The translations under genes were made by a program, and so were the position numbers. Shown here piece by piece: positions 41,321 through 52,369 of a DNA stretch of 58,067 bases. The stretch is from contig JAITRF010000069.1 in NCBI GenBank assembly GCA_031288535.1, positions 1 through 58,067 of the forward strand. The letters are read 5' to 3'. Source of the stretch: Desulfovibrio sp. (lineage in GTDB: Bacteria; Desulfobacterota; Desulfovibrionia; Desulfovibrionales; Desulfovibrionaceae). Each line of letters opens with the position of its first letter. Position 1 is the first letter of the stretch. The notes below the pieces were generated by a model. The model was not told where the DNA came from, ran no database searches, and was given only the letters and a program-made list of their open reading frames with translations.

Positions 41321-44300
41321 ATGCCGAACCCTTCCCGCCTTTTCATATTGCGCCCTGTGGCCACCTCTCTGCTTACGGCGGCGCTTTTTTTCTCCGGGCT
41401 CCTGGCGTACCGCAACATGCCCATCTCCGCGCTTCCGGAAATAGACTACCCCACCATCCAGGTGGTGACCATCTATCCGGGCGCAAGCCCGGAAGTCATC
41501 ACCGCCGGCATAACCGCTCCCCTGGAAAACCAGTTCGGGCAGATGCCCGGGTTGAGCCGCATGTCTTCCCAAAGTTCGGCCGGAGCCTCGATCGTCACCT
41601 TGCAGTTCATCCTGGAAATGAGCCTGGACGTGGCCGAGCAGGAAGTACAGGCGGCCATCAACGCCGCAGGCAGCTATCTGCCTTCCGACCTCCCCAATCC
41701 GCCCATCTACAACAAGGTCAACCCGGCCGATCCTCCGATCATGATCCTGGCGGCCACCTCCACGGGCATGCCTCTGCCCCGCCTGCAAGACCTGGTGGAT
41801 ACGCGCCTGGCGCAGAAAATAGCCCAGGTCTCCGGGGTTGGTCTGGTCAGCTTCTCCGGAGGACAAAAACCGGCCGTGCGCGTGCAGGTCAACCCGCGCC
41901 TCCTGGCCGCGCACGGCTTTTCCCTGGACGATGTGCGCAACGCCGTGGCCAACGCCAACGTGAACATCGCCAAGGGAGGGTTTGACGGCCCGCAACGCGC
42001 CTCCACAATTGACGCCAACGACCAGTTGCGCAGCGCGGATGAATATCGCAGGCTGATCATCGGCTACAGAAACGAGGCCCCGGTCTATCTCTCCGCCGTG
42101 GCCGATCTGGTGGACGGGGCGGAGAACGAACGTCTGGCCGCCTGGAAGGATACGACTCCGGCAATCATCATCAACGTGCAAAGACAGCCCGGAGCGAACA
42201 TCATCAAGGTAGCCGACGAGATAAAGTCGATTCTGCCTGCCCTGCGCGCCGCCCTGCCGGGTAACGTGGACCTGGAAATACTGGCGGATCGGACCCTGAC
42301 CACGCGGGCCACGGTGCGCGACGTGCAGTTTGAACTTGTCCTGGCCGTGGCCATGGTCATCCTGATCATGTTCTTTTTTCTCGGAGACCTGCGCGCCACC
42401 ATCGTGCCCGGCACGGCCGTGCCCCTGTCTCTGGTGGGCAGCTTCGGCCTGATGTATTTTCTGGGGTTTTCCGTAAACAACCTGACCCTCATGGCCCTGA
42501 CCATAGCCACCGGCTTTGTGGTGGACGACGCCATCGTGGTCACGGAAAACATCAGCCGCCACCTTGAAGAGGGAAAAAGTCCCCTGGACGCTGCGATCGC
42601 CGGGGCCGGACAGATTGGCTTCACCATCATCTCCCTGACCGTCTCCCTGGTGGCCGTGCTCATCCCCTTGCTCTTCATGGGCGACATCGTGGGACGCCTG
42701 TTTCGGGAATTCGCCGTTACCCTGGCCGTGTCCATCCTGCTTTCCGCGCTCATCTCCCTAAGCCTCACCCCCATGATGTGCGCCCATCTGCTGCGCTCCT
42801 CCCCGAAGCGGGAAAAAGGCCGGGGCGGCCTCTGGCGGCGCGTCCTTGCCCTCTACGATCGCCTGCTTCTGGTAGTGCTGGACCACCAGGTCCCGACCCT
42901 TGTCGTGGCTTTGGCCACCCTGGTTTTTACCGCCGGCCTGTATGTGATGATCCCCAAGGGTTTTTTCCCGGTCCAGGATACCGGCCTGATTTCCGGGGTC
43001 ACGGAGGCCCCGCAGGACATAGGATTCGCAGAAATGTCCCGCAGACAACGCGAAGTCGCGGCCCTGGTCCTGAAAGACCCGGACGTGGCCGGAGTTTCTT
43101 CCTTTATCGGCGTGGACGGCACAAATCCCACCCTGAACAGCGGCCGCATGACCATAGCCCTCAAACCCCTGGAGGAACGCGCAAACCGCGCTCCGGAAAT
43201 CATCCGGCGCATCTCGGAAAACATGCGCTCCCTGCCCGGCATAACCCTGTATATGCAGCCAACCCAGGACATCACCATTGAGGACAAGGTTTCCCGCACC
43301 CAGTACCAGTTCAATATCGAGGCCCTGACCCTGGAGCAGCTGCGGGAATGGGTTCCAAGGATGGTCGACGCCTTGAACGCCCTTCCGGAGACGGAAGACG
43401 CGGCCTCGGATCTCAATGCCGGAGGCAAACAGGCCTACCTGGTCATAGACAGGGACAGGGCCTCTTTCTTCGGAGTCTCCGCGGCGGCCATAGACAGCGC
43501 CTTATACAGCGCCTTCGGACAACGCATCATATCCACAATATTCACCCAGAGCAGCCAATACCGGGTGATCCTGGAGGCCAAACCCGAATTTCGCCGCGAT
43601 TCCTCAAGTTTCCAGCATATCTATGTGAGCGGGACGGGCGGCGCCATGGTGCCCCTGACCGCCGTGACACAAGTGGAAGAACGTGACGCCCCTCTGGTGA
43701 TAAACCGGCAGGGGCAGTTCCCCTCCGCCACTGTTTCCTTCAATCTGGGCGAAGGCTACAGCCTGGGTGAAGCGGTCGCGGCCATTGAGCGCACGGCAAA
43801 GGAGATCGGTCTGCCGCCTTCCCTCCCCCTGACCTTTGAAGGCGCGGCCAAGGCCTTCCGGGCCTCGCTCTCCGGGACCCTGTGGCTGATCCTGGCCGCC
43901 GTGCTGACCGTGTATGTCGTGCTGGGGGTTTTATACGAGCATTACATCCATCCGGTAACCATCCTCTCCACCCTGCCCTCGGCCGGAGTGGGCGCGCTGC
44001 TGGCCCTTATGGCCTTTGACATGGACCTGGGCATCGTCGGCATCATAGGCATCATCCTGCTCATCGGCATCGTCAAAAAGAACGCGATCATGATGATAGA
44101 CTTCGCCCTCGAGGCCGAGCGCCACGAAGGCAAAAGCGCGCGCGAGGCCATACACGGGGCCTGCATCCTGCGCCTGCGGCCCATACTCATGACCACTTTC
44201 GCCGCCCTGTTCAGCGCCCTGCCCATGATGTTCGGGGACGGCATGGGCTCGGAGCTGCGCCGCCCCCTGGGCGTGACCATGGTGGGCGGGTTGCTTTTAA

Positions 44301-44389
44301 GCCAGGTCCTCACCCTGTTCACCACCCCGGTGATCTATCTGGCCTTTGACCGCCTGAGCGGCCGCTTCAGGAGAAAAGACCGCGCATGA
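41321..44389 (+). CDS. mdtB: RND efflux pump subunit, MdtB-like
   Basis: Inner-membrane proton-driven drug exporter of 1022 aa. It matches MdtB almost motif by motif from the N-terminus ([55 protein letters not shown]). Proton-relay residues are the Asp pair in TM4 ([14 protein letters not shown]) and Lys in TM10 ([14 protein letters not shown]). Two large periplasmic porter loops are in place. The start ATG follows a short hairpin region (CCGGAT...CATCCGG near 41247-41273). It overlaps mdtC by 4 bp (ATGA). No membrane-fusion protein (MdtA) or outer-membrane channel gene lies next to it. Confidence 0.93.
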   Translation: MPNPSRLFILRPVATSLLTAALFFSGLLAYRNMPISALPEIDYPTIQVVTIYPGASPEVITAGITAPLENQFGQMPGLSRMSSQSSAGASIVTLQFILEMSLDVAEQEVQAAINAAGSYLPSDLPNPPIYNKVNPADPPIMILAATSTGMPLPRLQDLVDTRLAQKIAQVSGVGLVSFSGGQKPAVRVQVNPRLLAAHGFSLDDVRNAVANANVNIAKGGFDGPQRASTIDANDQLRSADEYRRLIIGYRNEAPVYLSAVADLVDGAENERLAAWKDTTPAIIINVQRQPGANIIKVADEIKSILPALRAALPGNVDLEILADRTLTTRATVRDVQFELVLAVAMVILIMFFFLGDLRATIVPGTAVPLSLVGSFGLMYFLGFSVNNLTLMALTIATGFVVDDAIVVTENISRHLEEGKSPLDAAIAGAGQIGFTIISLTVSLVAVLIPLLFMGDIVGRLFREFAVTLAVSILLSALISLSLTPMMCAHLLRSSPKREKGRGGLWRRVLALYDRLLLVVLDHQVPTLVVALATLVFTAGLYVMIPKGFFPVQDTGLISGVTEAPQDIGFAEMSRRQREVAALVLKDPDVAGVSSFIGVDGTNPTLNSGRMTIALKPLEERANRAPEIIRRISENMRSLPGITLYMQPTQDITIEDKVSRTQYQFNIEALTLEQLREWVPRMVDALNALPETEDAASDLNAGGKQAYLVIDRDRASFFGVSAAAIDSALYSAFGQRIISTIFTQSSQYRVILEAKPEFRRDSSSFQHIYVSGTGGAMVPLTAVTQVEERDAPLVINRQGQFPSATVSFNLGEGYSLGEAVAAIERTAKEIGLPPSLPLTFEGAAKAFRASLSGTLWLILAAVLTVYVVLGVLYEHYIHPVTILSTLPSAGVGALLALMAFDMDLGIVGIIGIILLIGIVKKNAIMMIDFALEAERHEGKSAREAIHGACILRLRPILMTTFAALFSALPMMFGDGMGSELRRPLGVTMVGGLLLSQVLTLFTTPVIYLAFDRLSGRFRRKDRA

Positions 44390-47300
44390 ACCTGTCCGCG
44401 CCTTTTATCTCCCGCCCCGTGGGCACCACCCTGCTCACCCTGGCCGTAGCCCTGGTGGGAATCGCGGCCTATGCCCTTCTGCCGGTTTCGCCCCTGCCCC
44501 AGGTGGACTTCGCCACCATCCGGGTCATGGCCTCCGTGCCGGGGGCGAGCCCGGAAACCATGGCCGCGACCGTTGCCACCCCCCTGGAGCGCGCGCTCGG
44601 GCGCATCGCCGGGGTCACGGAGATGACCTCCACCAGTTCCCAGGGCAGCACCAGCATAGTCCTGCAATTCGACCTCTCCCGCGACATAGACGGGGCGGCG
44701 CGTGACGTGCAGTCCGCCATAAACGCCGCCCGCTCCACCCTGCCGGTCATGCCGCGCAACCCCAGTTACAGGAAAAGCAATCCCGCGGACGCCCCGATCA
44801 TGATCATCGGACTGAACTCCGACAGCATGAGCCTCGGCGATCTTTACGACATAGCCTCCACCGTGTTCGCCCAGAAGCTTTCCCAGGTTTACGGCGTGGG
44901 CGAGGTGACGGTGGGCGGCTCCTCCCTGCCCGCGGTGCGCGTGGAAATCAACCCCGGGGCCATGCAAAGCCGCGGACTGTCCCTTGAGGAAACGCGCGCG
45001 GCGATAATGCGTTCCAATGTCAATGTCCCCAAGGGCATGCTGGACGACGGAGAAACGTTCCGGACCGTCGGCGCGGCCGACCGCCTGCGTTCTGCCGCCG
45101 ATTTCGCGCCGCTCATCGTCCGCTACCGCGACGGAGCGGCCCTGCGCCTGTCCGACATAGCCGAAGTCAAAGACGGGGTGGAAGACACGCGCAACATCGG
45201 CTATTCCGACGGCAAGCCGTCCATACTGATCATCATCAACAAACAGCCGGGCGCGAACATCATAGAAACCGTGCGCAACGTGCGCGCCATGCTGCCCACC
45301 CTGCGCTCATGGATACCGGAAAGCGTGAATTTCTCGATCACCATGGACCGCTCGCCTTCCATAGCCGCCTCGGTGCGGGAGGTGGAACGCGCGCTTTGCC
45401 TGTCCATGTGTCTGGTCATTCTGGTGGTGTTCCTGTTTTTGCGCAACGCCAGGGCGACCTTCATCCCGGCGGTGGCCGTGCCCGTGTCCCTGGCCGGGAC
45501 CTTCGCGGTGATGCACCTGTGCGGATTCAGCCTCAATCACCTCTCCCTCATGGCCCTGACCGTGGCTACGGGCTTTGTGGTGGACGACGCCATAGTGGTC
45601 ACGGAAAACATAGTCAGGCACATGGAAGACGGGGTGGAGGTCCGGTCGGCCGCGCGCGCCGGCAGCCGGGAAGTGTCCTTTACCGTCCTCTCCATCAGCC
45701 TGTCCCTGGTGGCCATATTCATCCCCATTCTCGGCATGGGCGGCCTCATGGGCAGACTTTTCCGGGAATTCGCCGTGACCCTGTCCGCGGCTGTACTGGT
45801 TTCCCTGCTGGTTTCCCTGGTCTCCACGCCAATGCTCTGCGCGCACGTTCTGAGGGCGGAGGACGTCGGAAAGGACGGAGAACCCCGGGCCGGCCGCACC
45901 GGCCTCTTCACCCGCGCAGCGCATCTGTGGGGGCGCTGTCTGGACGGGCTGCACTCCGGCTATGCCCGCACCCTGAACGTGGCCTTGAAGCACAAGCGCC
46001 TGACCCTGCTTTTGCTGGTCTTCACCATATGTTTCAACGTCTATCTGTACATCGTAGTGCCCAAGGGCTTTTTCCCGCAGCAGGACGTGGGGCAGATTTT
46101 CGGCATGATCATGGCCGACCAGAGCGTCTCCTTCCAGGCCATGCGTCCCAAGCTTCTGGCCCTGATGGACATAGTGCGCGCCCATCCGGATGTGGCCCAT
46201 GTGGGCGGTTTCACCGGCGGACGGCAGCGCAATTCCGCAATGGTGTTCGTTACTCTGAAACCGCCCGGGCAACGCAAAAAGAGCGAGGTCCGGATCATCA
46301 ACGAACTGCGCGGTAAACTGGCCGCCGTGCCGGGAGGGGAGCTTTTCCTCACGCCCGTGCAGGACCTGCGCATAGGAGGACGGCGCACCAGAGCCGAGCA
46401 CCAGTTCACCCTGCTGAGCGACGACCTTGACCTGTTGCGCGCCTGGGCGCCGCGCGTCACGGAAGCCTTTCGCAAAATACCCGGACTGGCGGACGTAAAT
46501 TCGGATCAGGAAACGCGCGGTTTGCAGACCATGGTCACGGTGAACCGGGAAATGACGGCGCGTCTGGGCATCACCCAGAAACAGGTGGACACGGCTCTGG
46601 GTCTGGCCTTCGGGCAAGCCTTTGCCTCCACTATCTACACCGATATGAACCAGTACCGGGTGGTCATGGAGTTTGACGAACCTTACCTGCAAGGTCCGGA
46701 AGGACTTTTCCACCTGTATGTGCCGGCGGGCGCGAATCCGGCCTTTGCTGCGGCCTCCGCAGCCACGGGTCTGTCCGGAAACTCCGGCTCCTCCCTGTTT
46801 TCGGTGTCCCTGCCGCAAGACACAGGCAGCCGCTTGGCGCCATTGAACGCCTTTTCCACATTTTCGCCTTCCCTGACCTCGCTTTCCGTATCTCATCAGT
46901 CCCAGTTCACCTCGGCCACAATCTCCTTCAATTTGCTGCCGGGCGTGTCCTTGTCCGAAGCGCAGGACAGGATTGGGGACGCCCTGGCCGGGATCGGCGT
47001 GCCGGAAGCCGTGCGCGGCAGCTATTCCGGCGTTGCCGGGGCCTTTGCCTCGGCCCTGCGGGACCAGCCGCTTCTGATCCTTGCCGCCCTGGCGACGCTC
47101 TATATTGTGCTGGGCGTGCTCTATGAGAGCCTGATCCATCCCCTGACCATCCTTTCCACCCTGCCTTCGGCCGGGGTGGGGGCGATCCTGGGCCTTATGG
47201 CCTTCGGAGCGGAATTTACGGTAATCGCTTTTATCGGAATTCTGCTGCTTGCGGGCATAGTGAAAAAAAACGCGATCCTGATGATCGATTTCGCTGTCGA

Positions 47301-47622
47301 GACGCGGCGCAGGGAGGGACTTACGGCCGAAGAGGCCATCTACCGCGCCTGCCTCATGCGCTTTCGCCCGATCATGATGACGACCATGGCGGCGATCGGC
47401 GGGGCTTTGCCTTTGCTTTTCGGACAGGGCGACGGGGCCGAGATGCGCACGCCGCTCGGCATCACCATCGTCGGCGGACTTATGGTCAGCCAGTTGCTGA
47501 CCCTCTATACTACGCCTGTGGTCTACATCTTTCTGGACCGCTTCGCGCGGGAGGGGAAAAATGAAACAACCGGCAAGGGATACCCGGCAAACTCCCTTCC
47601 ATCCTCCGTCCCGCCACAATAA
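44386..47622 (+). CDS. mdtC: RND efflux pump subunit, MdtC-like
   Basis: Second subunit of the heteromeric MdtBC-type pump, 1078 aa. N-terminus ([60 protein letters not shown]) matches MdtC. The TM4 Asp pair ([20 protein letters not shown]) and TM10 Lys ([19 protein letters not shown]) are kept. Compared with MdtC there is an insert of about 50 Ala/Ser/Gly-rich residues in the second porter loop ([20 protein letters not shown] and following). Translationally coupled to mdtB. The cas3 start codon follows 17 bp after the stop. Confidence 0.93.
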   Translation: MNLSAPFISRPVGTTLLTLAVALVGIAAYALLPVSPLPQVDFATIRVMASVPGASPETMAATVATPLERALGRIAGVTEMTSTSSQGSTSIVLQFDLSRDIDGAARDVQSAINAARSTLPVMPRNPSYRKSNPADAPIMIIGLNSDSMSLGDLYDIASTVFAQKLSQVYGVGEVTVGGSSLPAVRVEINPGAMQSRGLSLEETRAAIMRSNVNVPKGMLDDGETFRTVGAADRLRSAADFAPLIVRYRDGAALRLSDIAEVKDGVEDTRNIGYSDGKPSILIIINKQPGANIIETVRNVRAMLPTLRSWIPESVNFSITMDRSPSIAASVREVERALCLSMCLVILVVFLFLRNARATFIPAVAVPVSLAGTFAVMHLCGFSLNHLSLMALTVATGFVVDDAIVVTENIVRHMEDGVEVRSAARAGSREVSFTVLSISLSLVAIFIPILGMGGLMGRLFREFAVTLSAAVLVSLLVSLVSTPMLCAHVLRAEDVGKDGEPRAGRTGLFTRAAHLWGRCLDGLHSGYARTLNVALKHKRLTLLLLVFTICFNVYLYIVVPKGFFPQQDVGQIFGMIMADQSVSFQAMRPKLLALMDIVRAHPDVAHVGGFTGGRQRNSAMVFVTLKPPGQRKKSEVRIINELRGKLAAVPGGELFLTPVQDLRIGGRRTRAEHQFTLLSDDLDLLRAWAPRVTEAFRKIPGLADVNSDQETRGLQTMVTVNREMTARLGITQKQVDTALGLAFGQAFASTIYTDMNQYRVVMEFDEPYLQGPEGLFHLYVPAGANPAFAAASAATGLSGNSGSSLFSVSLPQDTGSRLAPLNAFSTFSPSLTSLSVSHQSQFTSATISFNLLPGVSLSEAQDRIGDALAGIGVPEAVRGSYSGVAGAFASALRDQPLLILAALATLYIVLGVLYESLIHPLTILSTLPSAGVGAILGLMAFGAEFTVIAFIGILLLAGIVKKNAILMIDFAVETRRREGLTAEEAIYRACLMRFRPIMMTTMAAIGGALPLLFGQGDGAEMRTPLGITIVGGLMVSQLLTLYTTPVVYIFLDRFAREGKNETTGKGYPANSLPSSVPPQ

Positions 47623-47639
47623 ACATAAAGGATTGCAGA

Positions 47640-49904
47640 GTGCGCGGACAATCTGAAAAGGCGGAAAACCTGCTGGCCCGGCCGGAGCAGACCCTGCATG
47701 AACATTTGACAGCAGTGGGAAAGCTTGCGGGAATTTTCGCCGGACGATTCGGGGCAGCCTCCTGGGGCTTGGCCGCCGGCTTGCTGCACGACATTGGCAA
47801 AGCCAGCGCAAAATTCCAACGCCGGGTGCGGGGTGAAAACCTGCGCGTGGACCACTCCACCGCCGGGGCGCGACAAGCGGCACAGGACTGGCAAGGCGCG
47901 GGAAAACTCCTCGCTTATTGCATTGCCGGGCATCACGCGGGCTTGCCGGACGGCCGCTCAAACGAAGACAGCTGCTTGCGGCGCAGACTCGACCCGTCAC
48001 GCCGAAAAATTGAGGATTACTCGGACTGGCGCAGTTGTTTTGAGCAAAACCGGCCTGTCTGCCCGGATTTCAGTGCCTGCAACTTCGACACAAGGCCGCA
48101 GGGACTTGGTTTCCGCATCGCTTTTTTCCTGCGCATGCTCTTTTCCTGCCTCGTGGACGCGGATCGCCTGGATGCGGAAAAGACAGGAGACGTGCAAGAT
48201 CGTGCCCGCTCCGCAAGCCGGACATACCCTGGCATTGAAGAATTACGGGCCAGACTCGACATATTTCTGAAAGAAAAAACGGCAAAGGCCAAAGACAATG
48301 AAGTCAACCGGGTCAGGGTCGAAGTTCTGGCCTGTTGCCTGGAGGCCGCCGAAAGCGAGCCTGGCCTCTTTTCCCTGACAGTGCCTACCGGAGGCGGCAA
48401 AACCTTTTCCTCCCTGGCCTTTGCCTTGGCCCACGCGCAACGCCACAAGCTTGACAGGGTAATCTACGTTATTCCCTTTACAAGCATCATTGAACAGAAC
48501 GCAGACGAGTTCCGCAAAGCCCTTGAAGACAGAGAAGGGCGTTTTGTGATAGAGCACCACAGCAATCTCGTTCCGCCGGATGACGGTGACGACGACCGGC
48601 CGCACCCGGCCACGGAAAACTGGGATGCGCCCCTTATCGTCACCACTAACGTGCAGTTTTTTGAGAGCCTTTTCAGTGCAAGCGCCGGACGCTGCCGCAA
48701 GCTGCACAACCTGACGAAAAGCGTAATTGTTCTTGATGAAGCGCAGATGCTCCCCATGCCTCTCCTGCTGCCGTGCATCGAAGCCTTGCGGGAACTGTCG
48801 GCAAGTTACGGAGCGAGCGTCGTCCTGTGCACGGCTACGCAGCCCGCCCTGAACGCTGCGGAAGAAGGCGGGGAAGGACTCAAAAACGGATTGATTGGCG
48901 TCCGCGAGATCATTCCGGATCCGGAAGCGTTGCACGTTGCCCTCAGGCGCGTCGTCATCCAACATATCGGCGAAGTGTCCGATGCCGCTCTTGTCGAACG
49001 TCTTGCCGCAGAACCGCAGGTGCTTTGCATAGTGCCCACGCGCCGCATGGCCCGAAAAATCTTTGATGCCCTGCGGGAATATATGGTTTCACGGGACGAT
49101 CCGCCGCAGGCCGTGGGATTTTTTCATCTAAGCGCGCTGATGTGCCCGCAACACCGGAGTTCGACATTGAAACGCATCAAGGAGAGACTTCAGGCCGGGA
49201 AGCTTTGCCGCGTTGTAAGCACAACCCTGGTCGAGGCCGGAGTGGATATGGATTTTCCGACAGTTTACCGGGCGGAGACCGGCATGGATTCCATAGCCCA
49301 GGCTGCCGGCCGCTGCAATCGCGAAGGGCGTCCGGAAAAGGGACAGGTTTTTGTGTTTAGCCCGGAATCCGGTCTGCCTACCGGCGCCTTCCGACGCGCC
49401 GCCCAAGCCGTACGTTCCGTAATTGAACGCCACAAGGATGACCTGTTGCATCCAGACTCCATACGGGACTATTTTCTGGAACTTTACTGGCAAAGCGGCG
49501 ATGGCAGTCTCGATGCCAAAGACATCTTGAAGCGCATCGGAGAAACGGCGGCTGACGCTGATTTTCCCTTTAGGGAAATTGAGCGCGATTTCCAGCTTAT
49601 TGACGCGCCGACACAGGGCATTGTCATTACCTACGACAACAAGGCGGAAGATCTGACGCGCCTCCTTGATTTTCTTAAACCCGGAAAAAACGCCGGAGGC
49701 ATAATGCGCAGTCTGCAGCGCTACAGCGTGTCGCTCTATGAGCGGGACTTAGACGCCCTGGAGAAGGCCGGGGCCATCCGTCGCACTGGGCCGGGTGGGC
49801 AGATTTTTGTACTCTGCGACAGAAAGCTTTACGATGAAACAGTGGGATTGGACTTGTACAAAGCAGATCCCGGTATGATTGCTCCAGAGGATTGTCTGTG
49901 GTAA
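47640..49904 (+). CDS. cas3: CRISPR-associated helicase-nuclease Cas3 (type I-C)
   Basis: Effector nuclease-helicase that degrades DNA marked by Cascade. The 754-aa protein has an N-terminal HD nuclease domain (His20, LLHDIGK with His50-Asp51, DHSTAGA at 71, HHAGLPDG at 98) and a SF2 helicase domain (Walker A TVPTGGGKTFSSLAFALAHA near 245, DEAQMLPMP, ATQPAL, and motif VI EAAGRCNREGRP-like QAAGRCNREGR). Start is GTG at 47640 with AAAGGA upstream. First gene of the cas operon; only 17 bp separate it from mdtC. Confidence 0.96.
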   Translation: MRGQSEKAENLLARPEQTLHEHLTAVGKLAGIFAGRFGAASWGLAAGLLHDIGKASAKFQRRVRGENLRVDHSTAGARQAAQDWQGAGKLLAYCIAGHHAGLPDGRSNEDSCLRRRLDPSRRKIEDYSDWRSCFEQNRPVCPDFSACNFDTRPQGLGFRIAFFLRMLFSCLVDADRLDAEKTGDVQDRARSASRTYPGIEELRARLDIFLKEKTAKAKDNEVNRVRVEVLACCLEAAESEPGLFSLTVPTGGGKTFSSLAFALAHAQRHKLDRVIYVIPFTSIIEQNADEFRKALEDREGRFVIEHHSNLVPPDDGDDDRPHPATENWDAPLIVTTNVQFFESLFSASAGRCRKLHNLTKSVIVLDEAQMLPMPLLLPCIEALRELSASYGASVVLCTATQPALNAAEEGGEGLKNGLIGVREIIPDPEALHVALRRVVIQHIGEVSDAALVERLAAEPQVLCIVPTRRMARKIFDALREYMVSRDDPPQAVGFFHLSALMCPQHRSSTLKRIKERLQAGKLCRVVSTTLVEAGVDMDFPTVYRAETGMDSIAQAAGRCNREGRPEKGQVFVFSPESGLPTGAFRRAAQAVRSVIERHKDDLLHPDSIRDYFLELYWQSGDGSLDAKDILKRIGETAADADFPFREIERDFQLIDAPTQGIVITYDNKAEDLTRLLDFLKPGKNAGGIMRSLQRYSVSLYERDLDALEKAGAIRRTGPGGQIFVLCDRKLYDETVGLDLYKADPGMIAPEDCLW

Positions 49905-49927
49905 GTCAATATAAAAAGGGAGTGTCT

Positions 49928-50620
49928 ATGTCCTATGGAGTCCGGTTGAGAGTTTGGGGCGATTACGCCTGCTTTACGCGCCCCGAGATGAAAGCGGAGC
50001 GTGTCAGTTACGAGGTGATGACACCCTCCGCAGCCAGGGGAATTCTGGAGGCTGTCTACTGGAAACCCGCCATACGCTGGGTAATAGAACGCATCATTGT
50101 GATCAGGCCCATCCGCTTTGACACTATTCGCCGCAATGAGCTTAAGGACAAAATACCGTTGCGGCCAGTCGGCGAGGCCATGAAGGACCCCTGGAAGCCG
50201 CTCGGAGTTTTTGCGGATGGCAAGGACAACCGGCAGCAACGCGCTGCCCTTGTCCTGCGTGACGTGGAGTATGTGATCGACGCGATCTTTGAAATGACGC
50301 AACAGGCCGGTGCTAACGACAATCCGGGGAAAGTTCAGGATAGTTTCCATCGCAGGGTGGCGGCGGGGCAGTGCTTTCACAGGCCCTATCTGGGCTGCCG
50401 GGAGTTCCCGGCTATGTTTGAGGCCGTTCAGGGCAAGACACCGAAGCCGGATTCCTCGCTTATGGGGGAACGCGATCTGGGTTACATGCTGCACGATATT
50501 GATTTCGAACATGACTTGGCCCCGCATTTTTTCCGTCCCCTCATGCGTGACGGAGTCATCCAAGTTCCGCGTTCGGACTGGTTGCGTGACGATGTTAAAA
50601 AAGAGGAAGGCCTGCCATGA
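49928..50620 (+). CDS. cas5c: Cas5c/Cas5d crRNA endonuclease (type I-C)
   Basis: In type I-C, which lacks Cas6, Cas5 cuts pre-crRNA and stays on the 5' handle. The 230-aa protein starts YGVRLRVWGDYACFTRPEMK and shows the glycine-poor RAMP pattern MTPSAARGILEAVYWKPAI, the family stretch RQQRAALVLRDVEYVIDAIF and CFHRPYLGCREFPAMF. I chose the ATG at 49928, which has AAAGGGAG; an upstream in-frame ATG at 49892 overlaps cas3. It overlaps cas8c by 4 bp. Confidence 0.94.
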   Translation: MSYGVRLRVWGDYACFTRPEMKAERVSYEVMTPSAARGILEAVYWKPAIRWVIERIIVIRPIRFDTIRRNELKDKIPLRPVGEAMKDPWKPLGVFADGKDNRQQRAALVLRDVEYVIDAIFEMTQQAGANDNPGKVQDSFHRRVAAGQCFHRPYLGCREFPAMFEAVQGKTPKPDSSLMGERDLGYMLHDIDFEHDLAPHFFRPLMRDGVIQVPRSDWLRDDVKKEEGLP

Positions 50621-52368
50621 TATTGCAGTCCCTTAACGCATACTACGAACGCCTGGCTGCGGATGAGACATCAGGCGTGGCTCTGCGCGGCTTTAGCAGG
50701 CAACCCGTGCCCTTTGCCCTGGAGATTGATAAATATGGCGCTTTCTCGCAGGTGCTGGATTTGCGGCAGGAGGATGCGAAAAAGAAGAAGATTCCCAGGC
50801 AACTGATCCTTCCCGAGCCGCTCAAGACCTCTGGCTCTGGTTTTTCCGCAAACTTCATGTGGGACAATACCGGCTATGTTCTCGGAATAGACGATAAGGA
50901 CAACCTTGAACGCGCAGCCGAGTCTTTCCGGGCATTTTGCAACAGGATTGAAGAGGTCGGTGCCGGCTTGGAAGATGAAGGGATTGCGGCCGTCCGCGCC
51001 TTTCTTGAACACTGGAATCCGGAAACAGCGTTGAACTGGCAGGAATGGAAGGATATGGCCGGGCGCAACCTCGTTTTCCACCTGCTCGGGGACCGGGAAT
51101 ACATTCATGATCGCCCGGCTGTGCGCAAGGCTTGGCTCGACTATTACGAAACCACCGCATCGGAAATTCGGGGGCAATGCCTTGTCACGGGCAAAATAGG
51201 CCCCATAGACCCCACCCACCCGAAAATACAGGGCGTCAGAGATGCCCAAGGTGCCGGGGCAGCGCTCGTTTCTTTCAATGCGAATGCCTTCACGTCTTTT
51301 GGGAAAGACCAGAATTACAACGCTCCTGTCTGCGAAGAAGCCGCCTTCAATTACACCACAGCCCTCAACGAGCTTCTGCGACGCGACAGCCGTCAGAAGG
51401 TGCAGATCGGCGATGCCACGACCGTATTCTGGACGGAGCAAAAGACCAAATCCGAACGCCTGCTGCCTTTCATATTCGGTCAAAACGAGGATCAGGGCGA
51501 TCTGGCGGCTTTGCGCCGTTTTCTTGAAGCCGCGCGCGACGGGAAGATGCCCGACGAACTCAAGACCGAAGGTGCCTCCCGGACATACGTGCTTGGACTG
51601 TCGCCCAATGCCGGGCGCATCAGCGTGCGCTTTTGGCATGTGGACACGGTGGAGGGCATGTGGCATAAGATCGGCCAGCACTTCGCCGATATCAAGATCG
51701 TAAAACAGTACAAAAACGATCCTGACTTTCCCCCGCAATGGCTTCTCCTTAAGGCCGCAGCCAAGCGGGAGGATATCGATAACCTCTCGCCTCTGCTTTC
51801 CGGCACGCTTATGCGATCCATACTCACAGGGGCGGCCTATCCGGCGGCACTGCTTTCAACCGTTGTCGGGCGCATTCGTGCCGAACAGAAGATTACCTAT
51901 GCCCGGGCGGCCCTGATAAAAGCCTGCCTAGTCAGAAATTTCCGCCAACGAGGACAAAACAAGGAGGTATCCGTGAGCCTTGATGAACATTCCCTCAACG
52001 TGCCCTATCGCCTGGGCCGCCTGTTTGCCGTGCTGGAAAAACTTCAGCAGGAGGCCATTCCCGGCGCAAATACCACTATCGCGGACCGCTATTTTGGGTC
52101 GGCTTCCGCTACGCCGCGCGCGGTCTTCCCGGTGCTTTTGCCTCTGGCTCGGCATCACGCCGCCAAAATCAAATACGGTTACACTTATTGGAAACGTATC
52201 GGTGACATTCTGGACGGCATCGCGATAGAGCGAGGCGCGTTTCCCGCCCATCTGTCCCTGGAAGATCAAGGACTGTTTGCTTTGGGATATTTCCATCAAC
52301 GCACCCAACTTTGGACATCGCAAAAGACGGGCACTGAAACAAACGTAAACGCCGCCGAGGAGGATTAA
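50617..52368 (+). CDS. cas8c: Cascade large subunit Cas8c (Csd1)
   Basis: PAM-recognising large subunit of the type I-C Cascade, 583 aa. Recognisable stretches are the start LQSLNAYYERLAADETSGVA, CLVTGKIGPIDPTHPKIQGV, ASLVSFNANAFTSFGKDQN-like ALVSFNANAFTSFGKDQNYN, YTTALNELLRRDS and the C-terminal helical segment with LGRLFAVLEKLQQEAIPGAN and RYFGSASATPRAVFPVLL. The cas8c coding region in type I-C often has an internal start that makes a separate Cas11c small subunit; a GTG/ATG near the last 120 codons (52 kb region) would fit but is not proven here. Confidence 0.95.
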   Translation: MILQSLNAYYERLAADETSGVALRGFSRQPVPFALEIDKYGAFSQVLDLRQEDAKKKKIPRQLILPEPLKTSGSGFSANFMWDNTGYVLGIDDKDNLERAAESFRAFCNRIEEVGAGLEDEGIAAVRAFLEHWNPETALNWQEWKDMAGRNLVFHLLGDREYIHDRPAVRKAWLDYYETTASEIRGQCLVTGKIGPIDPTHPKIQGVRDAQGAGAALVSFNANAFTSFGKDQNYNAPVCEEAAFNYTTALNELLRRDSRQKVQIGDATTVFWTEQKTKSERLLPFIFGQNEDQGDLAALRRFLEAARDGKMPDELKTEGASRTYVLGLSPNAGRISVRFWHVDTVEGMWHKIGQHFADIKIVKQYKNDPDFPPQWLLLKAAAKREDIDNLSPLLSGTLMRSILTGAAYPAALLSTVVGRIRAEQKITYARAALIKACLVRNFRQRGQNKEVSVSLDEHSLNVPYRLGRLFAVLEKLQQEAIPGANTTIADRYFGSASATPRAVFPVLLPLARHHAAKIKYGYTYWKRIGDILDGIAIERGAFPAHLSLEDQGLFALGYFHQRTQLWTSQKTGTETNVNAAEED

Positions 52369-52369
52369 C

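Noticed and set aside
45307..48000. 897-codon minus-strand frame across mdtC and cas3
   Set aside because: It spans two real genes on the other strand and has no family features.
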